From Clusia tigrina (taxonomy: Eukaryota > Arthropoda > Insecta > Diptera > Clusiidae): a DNA stretch of 64,000 nt. Below, in pieces: positions 33,868 through 47,400 of the stretch. The notes beneath the pieces are model-generated. The model did no database searches. It was given only the letters and a program-made list of their open reading frames with translations, and was not told the origin of the DNA. Position 1 is the first letter of the stretch, and each line of letters starts with the position of its first letter. The stretch lies in contig OV050031.1 of the NCBI GenBank assembly GCA_920105625.2, forward strand, positions 45,010,925-45,074,924, given 5' to 3'. The translations under genes were made by a program, and so were the position numbers.

Positions 33868-36800
33868 TTGAAATTGTCAATGATAATGCTACTTTATTTT
33901 AACTGGCATTGGAATTGTCAATGTAAATGCAATTTAACTTTAATTAGCTTTAGAATTTTCAATTGTAATGCCATTTAATTTTAATTGGCAATGGAATTTT
34001 CAATAGCAATGCAATTTAATTTTAATTAGCATTAAATTTTTAAAGATAATGCAATTTAATTTTAATTAGCATTAAATCTTTGAATTGTAGTGCCATTTAA
34101 TTGTAATTAGAAATTAAAATTTTCAATAGTAATGCAATTTAATTTTAATAGGGATTGGAATTTTCAATGGTGATGCAATTTGGCTTTAATTAGCATTGGA
34201 ATTTTCAATGGTAATGCAATTTAATTTTAATTAGCATTGGAATTTTCAATGGTAATGCAATTTAATTTTAATTTGCTTTAAATTTTTTAATGGTAATATA
34301 ATTTAATTGTAATTAGCATTGGAATTGTCGATAGTGATGCAATTTGGCATTAATTAGCATTGGAATTTTCAATTGTATTGCATTTAATTTTAATTGGCAT
34401 TGGAATTTTCGAAGGTATTGCAATTTAATATTAGTTGGCATTGGAACTTTCCATGGTTTTGCAATTTAATTTTAATAGACATTGGAATAGTCAATGGTTA
34501 TGCAATTTAATTGTAATTAGCATGGGAATTTTCAGTGGTAATACAATTAAGTTTTAATTGGCATTGGAATTTTCAATGGTAATGCAGTTAAACTTTAATT
34601 ATCATTGGAATTTTCATTTGTATTGCAATTTAATTATAATTGGCATTGTAATTTTCGAAGATATCTTAATTTAATTTTAATTGGCATTAGAATCAATGGT
34701 TGTGCAATTTAATTACAATTGGCATTGAAATTGTAAATGTTAAAGCAACTTAATTTTAATTGGAATTGGAATTTTAATGGTAATGCAATTTAATTGTAAT
34801 TAGCATTGGAGTTGTTTATGGTAAAGCAATTTTATTTTAATTGTCATTGGAATTGTCAATGGTAATGCAATTTAAATTTAATTAGCATTGGAATTTTCAA
34901 TGGTAATGCAATTGAATTTTACATTGGATATATCAATGGTAATGCAAATTAATTGTAATTAGCATTGAAATTTTCAATGGCAATGCAATTCAATTTTAAT
35001 TAACATTGAAATTGTCAATGATAATGCAACTTTATTTTAACTGGCATTGGAATTGTCAATGTAAATGCAATGTAACTTTAATTAGCTTTAGAATTTTCAA
35101 TTGTAATGCCATTTAATTTTAGTTGGCAATGGAATTTTCAATAGTAATGCAATTTAATTTTAATTAGCATTAAATTTTTAACGATAATGCAATTTAATTT
35201 TAATTAGCATTAAATATTTGAATTGTAGTGCCATTTAATTGTAATTAGAAATTAAAATTTTCAAAAGTAATGCAATTTAATTTTAATAGGCATTGGAATT
35301 TTCAATGGTGATGCAATTTGGCTTTAATTAGCATTAGAATTTTTAATTGTATGGCATTTAATTTTAATTGGCATTGGAATTTTCGAAGGTATTGCAATTT
35401 AATATTAATTGGCATTGGAACTTTCCATGGTTTTGCAATTTAATTTTAATAGGCATTGGAATTGTCAATGGTTGTGCAATTTAATTGTAATTAGCATCGG
35501 AATTTTCAATGGTAATACAATTTAGTTTTAATTGGCATTGGAATTTTCAATGGTAATGCAATTTAATTTTAATTGGCATTACAATTTTCAACGGTAATAA
35601 AAATTACTTTTAATTGGTATTGGAATTTTCAAAGGAAATGCAATTTAATTTTCTTGGCGTTGGAATTTCAAATTAAAATACTATTTAATTTTAACTGGCA
35701 TTGGAATTTTTAATGGCAATGCATCTCAATTTTAATTAGTATTGAAATTGTCAATGGTAATGCAATTTTATTCTAATTGGCATTGGAATTGTCAATTATA
35801 ATGCAATTAATTTTAATTTGCATTGGAATTATCAATGTTAATGCAATTTAACTTTAATTAGCAATGGAGTTTTCAATTGTAATGCAATTTAATTTTAATT
35901 GGCAATTGAATATTCAATGGTAATGCATTTTAATTTAAATTAGCATTGGAATTTTCAATGCTAATGCAATTTAATGTTAATTAGCTTACAAATTGTTAAT
36001 GGTAATTCATATTAATTGTAATTAGAAATTGAAATTTTCAATGGTAATGAAATTTAATTTTAGTTGGCATTGGAATTTTCAATGGTATTCCAATTGAATT
36101 GTAAGTTGTATTTCAATTTTCAATGGTAATGCAATTTAAATTTTATTAGCATTGGAATTGTCAATGGTAATGCAATGTTATTTTCATTTGTATTGAAATT
36201 TTCAGTGGTACTGCAATTTAATTGTAATGAGCATTACAATTTTCAATGGTGAAGCAATTGCGTTTTAATTAGCATTGGAATTTTCAATGGTAATGCAATT
36301 AAATTTTCATTTCCTTTGAATTTTTCAATGGTAATACAATTTAATTTGAATTTTCATTGGAATTGTCAATGGAAATGCAATTTAATTGTGATAAGCATTG
36401 GAATTTTCAATGGTAAGGCACTTTAATTTTAATTAGCATTAGTATTTTCAATGGTAATGCAATTTCATTTTGTTTAGCAGTAAAATGTTTAACGGTAGTG
36501 CAATTTAATTGAAATTAGAATTGGAAATTTTTAATAGTAATGCAATTTAATTTAAGTAGCATTGGAATATTCAATGAATTTGTGTAATGCAACTGAATTT
36601 TAATTTGCTTAGAAATTTTCAATGGAAATGCAATTTAATTTTAATTTCATTGGTTACGCAATTTAACTTTAATTAGCATTGGAACTTTCAATGGTAATGC
36701 AATTTGATTTTAATTGGCATTGGAATTGTCAATGGTAATGAAATTAAAATTAAATTGCATTTTCACTTTCATTAGCATTGGAATTGTCAATGGTAATAAA

Positions 36801-37680
36801 ATTTAATTGTAATTAGCATTGGAATTCTCAATGGCAATGCAATTTTATTTTAATTGGCATTGGAATTATCTATGGTAATGCAATTTAATTTAATTTTAAT
36901 TGGCATCGGAACTGTCAATGGTAATGCAATCTAACTTTAATTAGCATTGGAATTTTCATATGTATTTCAATTTAATTGGCATTGGAATTTTCGCAGATAA
37001 TGCAATTTAATTTTAATTGTCATTGAAATTTTCAATGGCAATGCAGTTGAACTTTAATTAGCATTGGAATTTTCAATTGTATTGCAAATTTAATTATAAT
37101 TGGCATTGCAGTTTCGAAGATATCTTAATTTAATTTTAATTGGCATTAGAATCAATGGTTGTGCAATTTAATTTCAATTGGCATTGATATTGTAAATGTT
37201 AATGCAACTTAATTTTAATTGGAATTGGAATTTTTAATGGTAATGCAATTTAATTGTATATAGCGTTGGAGTTGTTTATGGTAAAGAAATTTTTTTTTAA
37301 TTGTCATTGGAATTGTCAATGGTAATGCAATTTAACTATAGTTCGCATTGGAATTTTCAATGGTAATGCAATTTAATTTTAATTAGCATTGGAATTGTCA
37401 ATGGTAATGCAAATTAATTGTAATTACCAATGGAACTTTCAATGATAATGTATTTTAATTTTAATTGGCATTGGAATTGTCAATGGTAATGCAATTTAAC
37501 TTAATTTTCTATGGTAGAGCAATTTTATTTTAATTAGCATGAAAATTTTCAGTTGTAATGACATTTAATTGAAATTAGCATTCACATTTTCAATGGTAAC
37601 GCGATTTAATTTTAATTAGCATTGGAATTGTCAATAGTAATGCGAATTAATATAAGTAGCATTGAAACTTTCAATGATAA
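33868..37680 (+). repeat. 3,813-bp segmental repeat, copy 1
   Basis: Five landmarks (at 33870, 34171, 35588, 36741 and the unit end) recur exactly 3,813 bp downstream. It ends at an aberrant junction, CTTTCAATGATAAATGAAAT, at about 37671-37690, where two monomers are joined out of the usual pattern. Private variants such as GCAGTTTCGAAG (one T fewer than in the related unit near 46670) are shared with copy 2. Confidence 0.9.
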
Positions 37681-40600
37681 ATGAAATTGTCAATGATAAT
37701 GCTACTTTATTTTAACTGGCATTGGAATTGTCAATGTAAATGCAATTTAACTTTAATTAGCTTTAGAATTTTCAATTGTAATGCCATTTAATTTTAATTG
37801 GCAATGGAATTTTCAATAGCAATGCAATTTAATTTTAATTAGCATTAAATTTTTAAAGATAATGCAATTTAATTTTAATTAGCATTAAATCTTTGAATTG
37901 TAGTGCCATTTAATTGTAATTAGAAATTAAAATTTTCAATAGTAATGCAATTTAATTTTAATAGGCATTGGAATTTTCAATGGTGATGCAATTTGGCTTT
38001 AATTAGCATTGGAATTTTCAATGGTAATGCAATTTAATTTTAATTAGCATTGGAATTTTCAATGGTAATGCAATTTAATTTTAATTTGCTTTAAATTTTT
38101 TAATGGTAATATAATTTAATTGTAATTAGCATTGGAATTGTCGATAGTGATGCAATTTGGCATTAATTAGCATTGGAATTTTCAATTGTATTGCATTTAA
38201 TTTTAATTGGCATTGGAATTTTCGAAGGTATTGCAATTTAATATTAGTTGGCATTGGAACTTTCCATGGTTTTGCAATTTAATTTTAATAGACATTGGAA
38301 TAGTCAATGGTTATGCAATTTAATTGTAATTAGCATGGGAATTTTCAGTGGTAATACAATTAAGTTTTAATTGGCATTGGAATTTTCAATGGTAATGCAG
38401 TTAAACTTTAATTATCATTGGAATTTTCATTTGTATTGCAATTTAATTATAATTGGCATTGTAATTTTCGAAGATATCTTAATTTAATTTTAATTGGCAT
38501 TAGAATCAATGGTTGTGCAATTTAATTACAATTGGCATTGAAATTGTAAATGTTAAAGCAACTTAATTTTAATTGGAATTGGAATTTTAATGGTAATGCA
38601 ATTTAATTGTAATTAGCATTGGAGTTGTTTATGGTAAAGCAATTTTATTTTAATTGTCATTGGAATTGTCAATGGTAATGCAATTTAAATTTAATTAGCA
38701 TTGGAATTTTCAATGGTAATGCAATTGAATTTTACATTGGATATATCAATGGTAATGCAAATTAATTGTAATTAGCATTGAAATTTTCAATGGCAATGCA
38801 ATTCAATTTTAATTAACATTGAAATTGTCAATGATAATGCAACTTTATTTTAACTGGCATTGGAATTGTCAATGTAAATGCAATGTAACTTTAATTAGCT
38901 TTAGAATTTTCAATTGTAATGCCATTTAATTTTAGTTGGCAATGGAATTTTCAATAGTAATGCAATTTAATTTTAATTAGCATTAAATTTTTAACGATAA
39001 TGCAATTTAATTTTAATTAGCATTAAATATTTGAATTGTAGTGCCATTTAATTGTAATTAGAAATTAAAATTTTCAAAAGTAATGCAATTTAATTTTAAT
39101 AGGCATTGGAATTTTCAATGGTGATGCAATTTGGCTTTAATTAGCATTAGAATTTTTAATTGTATGGCATTTAATTTTAATTGGCATTGGAATTTTCGAA
39201 GGTATTGCAATTTAATATTAATTGGCATTGGAACTTTCCATGGTTTTGCAATTTAATTTTAATAGGCATTGGAATTGTCAATGGTTGTGCAATTTAATTG
39301 TAATTAGCATCGGAATTTTCAATGGTAATACAATTTAGTTTTAATTGGCATTGGAATTTTCAATGGTAATGCAATTTAATTTTAATTGGCATTACAATTT
39401 TCAACGGTAATAAAAATTACTTTTAATTGGTATTGGAATTTTCAAAGGAAATGCAATTTAATTTTCTTGGCGTTGGAATTTCAAATTAAAATACTATTTA
39501 ATTTTAACTGGCATTGGAATTTTTAATGGCAATGCATCTCAATTTTAATTAGTATTGAAATTGTCAATGGTAATGCAATTTTATTCTAATTGGCATTGGA
39601 ATTGTCAATTATAATGCAATTAATTTTAATTTGCATTGGAATTATCAATGTTAATGCAATTTAACTTTAATTAGCAATGGAGTTTTCAATTGTAATGCAA
39701 TTTAATTTTAATTGGCAATTGAATATTCAATGGTAATGCATTTTAATTTAAATTAGCATTGGAATTTTCAATGCTAATGCAATTTAATGTTAATTAGCTT
39801 ACAAATTGTTAATGGTAATTCATATTAATTGTAATTAGAAATTGAAATTTTCAATGGTAATGAAATTTAATTTTAGTTGGCATTGGAATTTTCAATGGTA
39901 TTCCAATTGAATTGTAAGTTGTATTTCAATTTTCAATGGTAATGCAATTTAAATTTTATTAGCATTGGAATTGTCAATGGTAATGCAATGTTATTTTCAT
40001 TTGTATTGAAATTTTCAGTGGTACTGCAATTTAATTGTAATGAGCATTACAATTTTCAATGGTGAAGCAATTGCGTTTTAATTAGCATTGGAATTTTCAA
40101 TGGTAATGCAATTAAATTTTCATTTCCTTTGAATTTTTCAATGGTAATACAATTTAATTTGAATTTTCATTGGAATTGTCAATGGAAATGCAATTTAATT
40201 GTGATAAGCATTGGAATTTTCAATGGTAAGGCACTTTAATTTTAATTAGCATTAGTATTTTCAATGGTAATGCAATTTCATTTTGTTTAGCAGTAAAATG
40301 TTTAACGGTAGTGCAATTTAATTGAAATTAGAATTGGAAATTTTTAATAGTAATGCAATTTAATTTAAGTAGCATTGGAATATTCAATGAATTTGTGTAA
40401 TGCAACTGAATTTTAATTTGCTTAGAAATTTTCAATGGAAATGCAATTTAATTTTAATTTCATTGGTTACGCAATTTAACTTTAATTAGCATTGGAACTT
40501 TCAATGGTAATGCAATTTGATTTTAATTGGCATTGGAATTGTCAATGGTAATGAAATTAAAATTAAATTGCATTTTCACTTTCATTAGCATTGGAATTGT

Positions 40601-41493
40601 CAATGGTAATAAAATTTAATTGTAATTAGCATTGGAATTCTCAATGGCAATGCAATTTTATTTTAATTGGCATTGGAATTATCTATGGTAATGCAATTTA
40701 ATTTAATTTTAATTGGCATCGGAACTGTCAATGGTAATGCAATCTAACTTTAATTAGCATTGGAATTTTCATATGTATTTCAATTTAATTGGCATTGGAA
40801 TTTTCGCAGATAATGCAATTTAATTTTAATTGTCATTGAAATTTTCAATGGCAATGCAGTTGAACTTTAATTAGCATTGGAATTTTCAATTGTATTGCAA
40901 ATTTAATTATAATTGGCATTGCAGTTTCGAAGATATCTTAATTTAATTTTAATTGGCATTAGAATCAATGGTTGTGCAATTTAATTTCAATTGGCATTGA
41001 TATTGTAAATGTTAATGCAACTTAATTTTAATTGGAATTGGAATTTTTAATGGTAATGCAATTTAATTGTATATAGCGTTGGAGTTGTTTATGGTAAAGA
41101 AATTTTTTTTTAATTGTCATTGGAATTGTCAATGGTAATGCAATTTAACTATAGTTCGCATTGGAATTTTCAATGGTAATGCAATTTAATTTTAATTAGC
41201 ATTGGAATTGTCAATGGTAATGCAAATTAATTGTAATTACCAATGGAACTTTCAATGATAATGTATTTTAATTTTAATTGGCATTGGAATTGTCAATGGT
41301 AATGCAATTTAACTTAATTTTCTATGGTAGAGCAATTTTATTTTAATTAGCATGAAAATTTTCAGTTGTAATGACATTTAATTGAAATTAGCATTCACAT
41401 TTTCAATGGTAACGCGATTTAATTTTAATTAGCATTGGAATTGTCAATAGTAATGCGAATTAATATAAGTAGCATTGAAACTTTCAATGGTAA
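37681..41493 (+). repeat. 3,813-bp segmental repeat, copy 2
   Basis: Near-identical to 33868-37680 by eye; the only difference I noted is GGGATTGG (about 34151) versus GGCATTGG (about 37964). It continues smoothly into the next satellite monomers at its right end, so the novel junction is only at its left end. This is the expected form of a tandem duplication. Confidence 0.9.
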
Positions 41494-44400
41494 CGCAATT
41501 TACTTTAGTTAGCATTGATATTTTCAATGAAAATGCAATTTTATTTTAATTGGCATTAAAATTGTCAATGATAGTGCAATTTAATTTTAATTGACATTGG
41601 AATTGTCACTGGTAATGCAATTGAATTTTAATTTGCATTGAAATTTTCAATGGTAATGCAATTTAATTTTAATTAGCATTGGAATTTTCAATGGTAATGC
41701 AATTAAATTATCATTTCCTTTGAATTTTTCAATGGTAATACAATTTAATTTGAATGGTCAATGGAAATGCAATTTAATTGATAATAAGCATTGGAATTTT
41801 CAATGGTAATGCACTTTAATTTTAATTAGCATTGGTATTTTCAATGGTAATGCAATTTCATTTTGTTTAGCAGTAAAATTTTTAACGGTAGTGCAATTTA
41901 ATTGAAATTAGAATTTAAAATTTTTAATGGTAATGCAGTTTAATTTAAGTAGCATTGGAATATTCAATGGTAATGCAATTTGACTTTAATTAGCATTGAA
42001 ATTTTCACTTATAATGGAATTTAATTTAATTAACATTGAATTTGAGTAATTTTCAATGGAAATGCAATTTAATTTTAATTTCATTGGTTACGCAATTTAA
42101 TTTTAATTGGCATTGGAATTTTCAATGGCAATGCAATTTTATTTTAATTGGCATTGGAATTATCTATGGTAATGCAATTTAATTTAATTTTAATTGGTAT
42201 CGGAACTGTCAATGGTAATGCAATTTAACTTTAATTAGCATTGGAATTTTCAAACGGATTTCAATTTAATTGGCATTGGAATTTTCGCAGATAATGCAAT
42301 TTAATTTTAATTGTCATTGGAATTTTCAATGGTAATGCAGTTGAACTTTAATTAGCATTGGAATTTTCAATTGTATTGCAATTTAATTATAATTGACATT
42401 GTAATTTTCGAAGATATCTTAATTAAATTTTAATTGGCATTGGAATCAATGGTTGTGCAATTTAATTTCAATTGGCATTGAAATTGTCAATGTTAATGCA
42501 ACTTAATTTTAATTGGAATTGGAATTTTTAATGGTAATGCAATTTAATTGTAATTAGCATTGGAGTTGTTTATGGTAAAGCAATTTTATTTTAATTGTCA
42601 TTGGAATTGTCAATGGTAATGCCATTTAACTTTAATTCGCATTGGAATTTTTAATGGTAATGCAATTTACTTTTAATTGGAATTGGAATTGTCAATGGTA
42701 ATGCAAATGAATTGTAATTATCAAAGGAATTTTCAATGATATTGTACTTTAATTGGTATTGAAATTGTCAATGGTAATGCAATTTAACTTAATTTTCTAT
42801 GGTAGAGTAATTTTATTTCAATTAGCATGAAAATTTTCAGTTGTAATGAAATTTAATTGAAATTAGCATTAACATTTTCAATGGTAACGCGATTTAATTT
42901 TAATTAGCATTGGAATTGTCAATAGTAATGCGAATTAATATAAGTAGCATTGAAATTTTCAATGGTAACGCAATTTACTTTAGTTAGCATTGATATTTTC
43001 AATGAAAATGCAATTTTATTTTAAGTGACATTAAAATTGTCAATGGTAGTGCAATCTAATTTTAATTGACATTGGAATTGTCAATGGTAATGCAATTGAA
43101 TTTTAATTTGCATTGAAATTTTCAATGGTAATGCAATTTGATTTTAATTGGCATTGGAATTGTCAATGGTAATGAAATTAAAATTAAATTGCATTTTCAC
43201 TTTAATTAGCATTGGAATTGTCAATGGTAATAAAATTTAATTGTAATTAGCATTGGAATTTTCAATGGCAATGCAATTTTATTTTAATAGGCAATGGAAT
43301 TATCTATGGTAATGCAATTTAATTTAATTGTAATTGGCATAGGAACTGTCAATGGTAATGCAATTTAATTGTAATTAGCATTGGAATTGCTTATGGTAAA
43401 GCAATTTTATTTTAATTGTCATTGGAATTGTCAAAGGTAATGCAATTTAAATTTAAGTAGCATTGTAATTTTCAATAGTAATGCAATTGAATTTTAATTA
43501 ACATGGGAATTTTCAATGGTAATGCAATTTAATATTAATTTGCTTTAAATTTTTTAATGGTAATATAATTTAATTGTAATTAGCATTGGAAATTTCAATG
43601 GTAATGCAATTTAATTTAATTAGCATTGGCATTTTCAATGGTGACGTAATTTAATTTTAATGGGCGTTGGAACTTTCAATGGTAATGCAATTTAATTTTA
43701 ATAGGCATTGGAATTTTCAATGGTGATGCAATTTGGCTTTAATTAGCATTGGAATTTTCAATGGTAATGCAATTTAATTTTAATTAGCATTGGAATTTTC
43801 AATGGTAATGCAATTTAATTTTAATTTGCTTTAAATTTTTTAATGGTAATATAATTTAATTGTAATTAGCATTGGAATTGTCGATAGTGATGCAATTTGG
43901 CATTAATTAGCATTGGAATTTTCAATTGTATTGCATTTAATTTTAATTGGCATTGGAATTTTCGAAGGTATTGCAATTTAATATTAGTTGGCATTGGAAC
44001 TTTCCATGGTTTTGCAATTTAATTTTAATAGACATTGGAATAGTCAATGGTTATGCAATTTAATTGTAATTAGCATGGGAATTTTCAGTGGTAATACAAT
44101 TAAGTTTTAATTGGCATTGGAATTTTCAATGGTAATGCAGTTAAACTTTAATTATCATTGGAATTTTCATTTGTATTGCAATTTAATTATAATTGGCATT
44201 GTAATTTTCGAAGATATCTTAATTTAATTTTAATTGGCATTAGAATCAATGGTTGTGCAATTTAATTACAATTGGCATTGAAATTGTAAATGTTAAAGCA
44301 ACTTAATTTTAATTGGAATTGGAATTTTAATGGTAATGCAATTTAATTGTAATTAGCATTGGAGTTGTTTATGGTAAAGCAATTTTATTTTAATTGTCAT

Positions 44401-47400
44401 TGGAATTGTCAATGGTAATGCAATTTAAATTTAATTAGCATTGGAATTTTCAATGGTAATGCAATTGAATTTTACATTGGATATATCAATGGTAATGCAA
44501 ATTAATTGTAATTAGCATTGAAATTTTCAATGGCAATGCAATTCAATTTTAATTAACATTGAAATTGTCAATGATAATGCAACTTTATTTTAACTGGCAT
44601 TGGAATTGTCAATGTAAATGCAATGTAACTTTAATTAGCTTTAGAATTTTCAATTGTAATGCCATTTAATTTTAGTTGGCAATGGAATTTTCAATAGTAA
44701 TGCAATTTAATTTTAATTAGCATTAAATTTTTAACGATAATGCAATTTAATTTTAATTAGCATTAAATATTTGAATTGTAGTGCCATTTAATTGTAATTA
44801 GAAATTAAAATTTTCAAAAGTAATGCAATTTAATTTTAATAGGCATTGGAATTTTCAATGGTGATGCAATTTGGCTTTAATTAGCATTAGAATTTTTAAT
44901 TGTATGGCATTTAATTTTAATTGGCATTGGAATTTTCGAAGGTATTGCAATTTAATATTAATTGGCATTGGAACTTTCCATGGTTTTGCAATTTAATTTT
45001 AATAGGCATTGGAATTGTCAATGGTTGTGCAATTTAATTGTAATTAGCATCGGAATTTTCAATGGTAATACAATTTAGTTTTAATTGGCATTGGAATTTT
45101 CAATGGTAATGCAATTTAATTTTAATTGGCATTACAATTTTCAACGGTAATAAAAATTACTTTTAATTGGTATTGGAATTTTCAAAGGAAATGCAATTTA
45201 ATTTTCTTGGCGTTGGAATTTCAAATTAAAATACTATTTAATTTTAACTGGCATTGGAATTTTTAATGGCAATGCATCTCAATTTTAATTAGTATTGAAA
45301 TTGTCAATGGTAATGCAATTTTATTCTAATTGGCATTGGAATTGTCAATTATAATGCAATTAATTTTAATTTGCATTGGAATTGTCAATGTTAATGCAAT
45401 TTAACTTTAATTAGCAATGGAGTTTTCAATTGTAATGCAATTTAATTTTAATTGGCAATTGAATATTCAATGGTAATGCATTTTAATTTAAATTAGCATT
45501 GGAATTTTCAATGCTAATGCAATTTAATGTTAATTAGCTTACAAATTGTTAATGGTAATTCATATTAATTGTAATTAGAAATTGAAATTTTCAATGGTAA
45601 TGAAATTTAATTTTAGTTGGCATTGGAATTTTCAATGGTATTCCAATTGAATTGTAAGTTGTATTTCAATTTTCAATGGTAATGCAATTTAAATTTTATT
45701 AGCATTGGAATTGTCAATGGTAATGCAATGTTATTTTCATTTGTATTGAAATTTTCAGTGGTACTGCAATTTAATTGTAATGAGCATTACAATTTTCAAT
45801 GGTGAAGCAATTGCGTTTTAATTAGCATTGGAATTTTCAATGGTAATGCAATTAAATTTTCATTTCCTTTGAATTTTTCAATGGTAATACAATTTAATTT
45901 GAATTTTCATTGGAATTGTCAATGGAAATGCAATTTAATTGTGATAAGCATTGGAATTTTCAATGGTAAGGCACTTTAATTTTAATTAGCATTAGTATTT
46001 TCAATGGTAATGCAATTTCATTTTGTTTAGCAGTAAAATGTTTAACGGTAGTGCAATTTAATTGAAATTAGAATTGGAAATTTTTAATAGTAATGCAATT
46101 TAATTTAAGTAGCATTGGAATATTCAATGAATTTGTGTAATGCAACTGAATTTTAATTTGCTTAGAAATTTTCAATGGAAATGCAATTTAATTTTAATTT
46201 CATTGGTTACGCAATTTAACTTTAATTAGCATTGGAACTTTCAATGGTAATGCAATTTGATTTTAATTGGCATTGGAATTGTCAATGGTAATGAAATTAA
46301 AATTAAATTGCATTTTCACTTTCATTAGCATTGGAATTGTCAATGGTAATAAAATTTAATTGTAATTAGCATTGGAATTCTCAATGGCAATGCAATTTTA
46401 TTTTAATTGGCATTGGAATTATCTATGGTAATGCAATTTAATTTAATTTTAATTGGCATCGGAACTGTCAATGGTAATGCAATCTAACTTTAATTAGCAT
46501 TGGAATTTTCATATGTATTTCAATTTAATTGGCATTGGAATTTTCGCAGATAATGCAATTTAATTTTAATTGTCATTGAAATTTTCAATGGCAATGCAGT
46601 TGAACTTTAATTAGCATTGGAATTTTCAATTGTATTGCAAATTTAATTATAATTGGCATTGCAGTTTTCGAAGATATCTTAATTTAATTTTAATTGGCAT
46701 TAGAATCAATGGTTGTGCAATTTAATTTCAATTGGCATTGATATTGTAAATGTTAATGCAACTTAATTTTAATTGGAATTGGAATTTTTAATGGTAATGC
46801 AATTTAATTGTATATAGCGTTGGAGTTGTTTATGGTAAAGAAATTTTTTTTTAATTGTCATTGGAATTGTCAATGGTAATGCAATTTAACTATAGTTCGC
46901 ATTGGAATTTTCAATGGTAATGCAATTTAATTTTAATTAGCATTGGAATTGTCAATGGTAATGCAAATTAATTGTAATTACCAATGGAACTTTCAATGAT
47001 AATGTATTTTAATTTTAATTGGCATTGGAATTGTCAATGGTAATGCAATTTAACTTAATTTTCTATGGTAGAGCAATTTTATTTTAATTAGCATGAAAAT
47101 TTTCAGTTGTAATGACATTTAATTGAAATTAGCATTCACATTTTCAATGGTAACGCGATTTAATTTTAATTAGCATTGGAATTGTCAATAGTAATGCGAA
47201 TTAATATAAGTAGCATTGAAACTTTCAATGGTAACGCAATTTACTTTAGTTAGCATTGATATTTTCAATGAAAATGCAATTTTATTTTAATTGGCATTAA
47301 AATTGTCAATGATAGTGCAATTTAATTTTAATTGACATTGGAATTGTCACTGGTAATGCAATTGAATTTTAATTTGCATTGAAATTTTCAATGGTAATGC

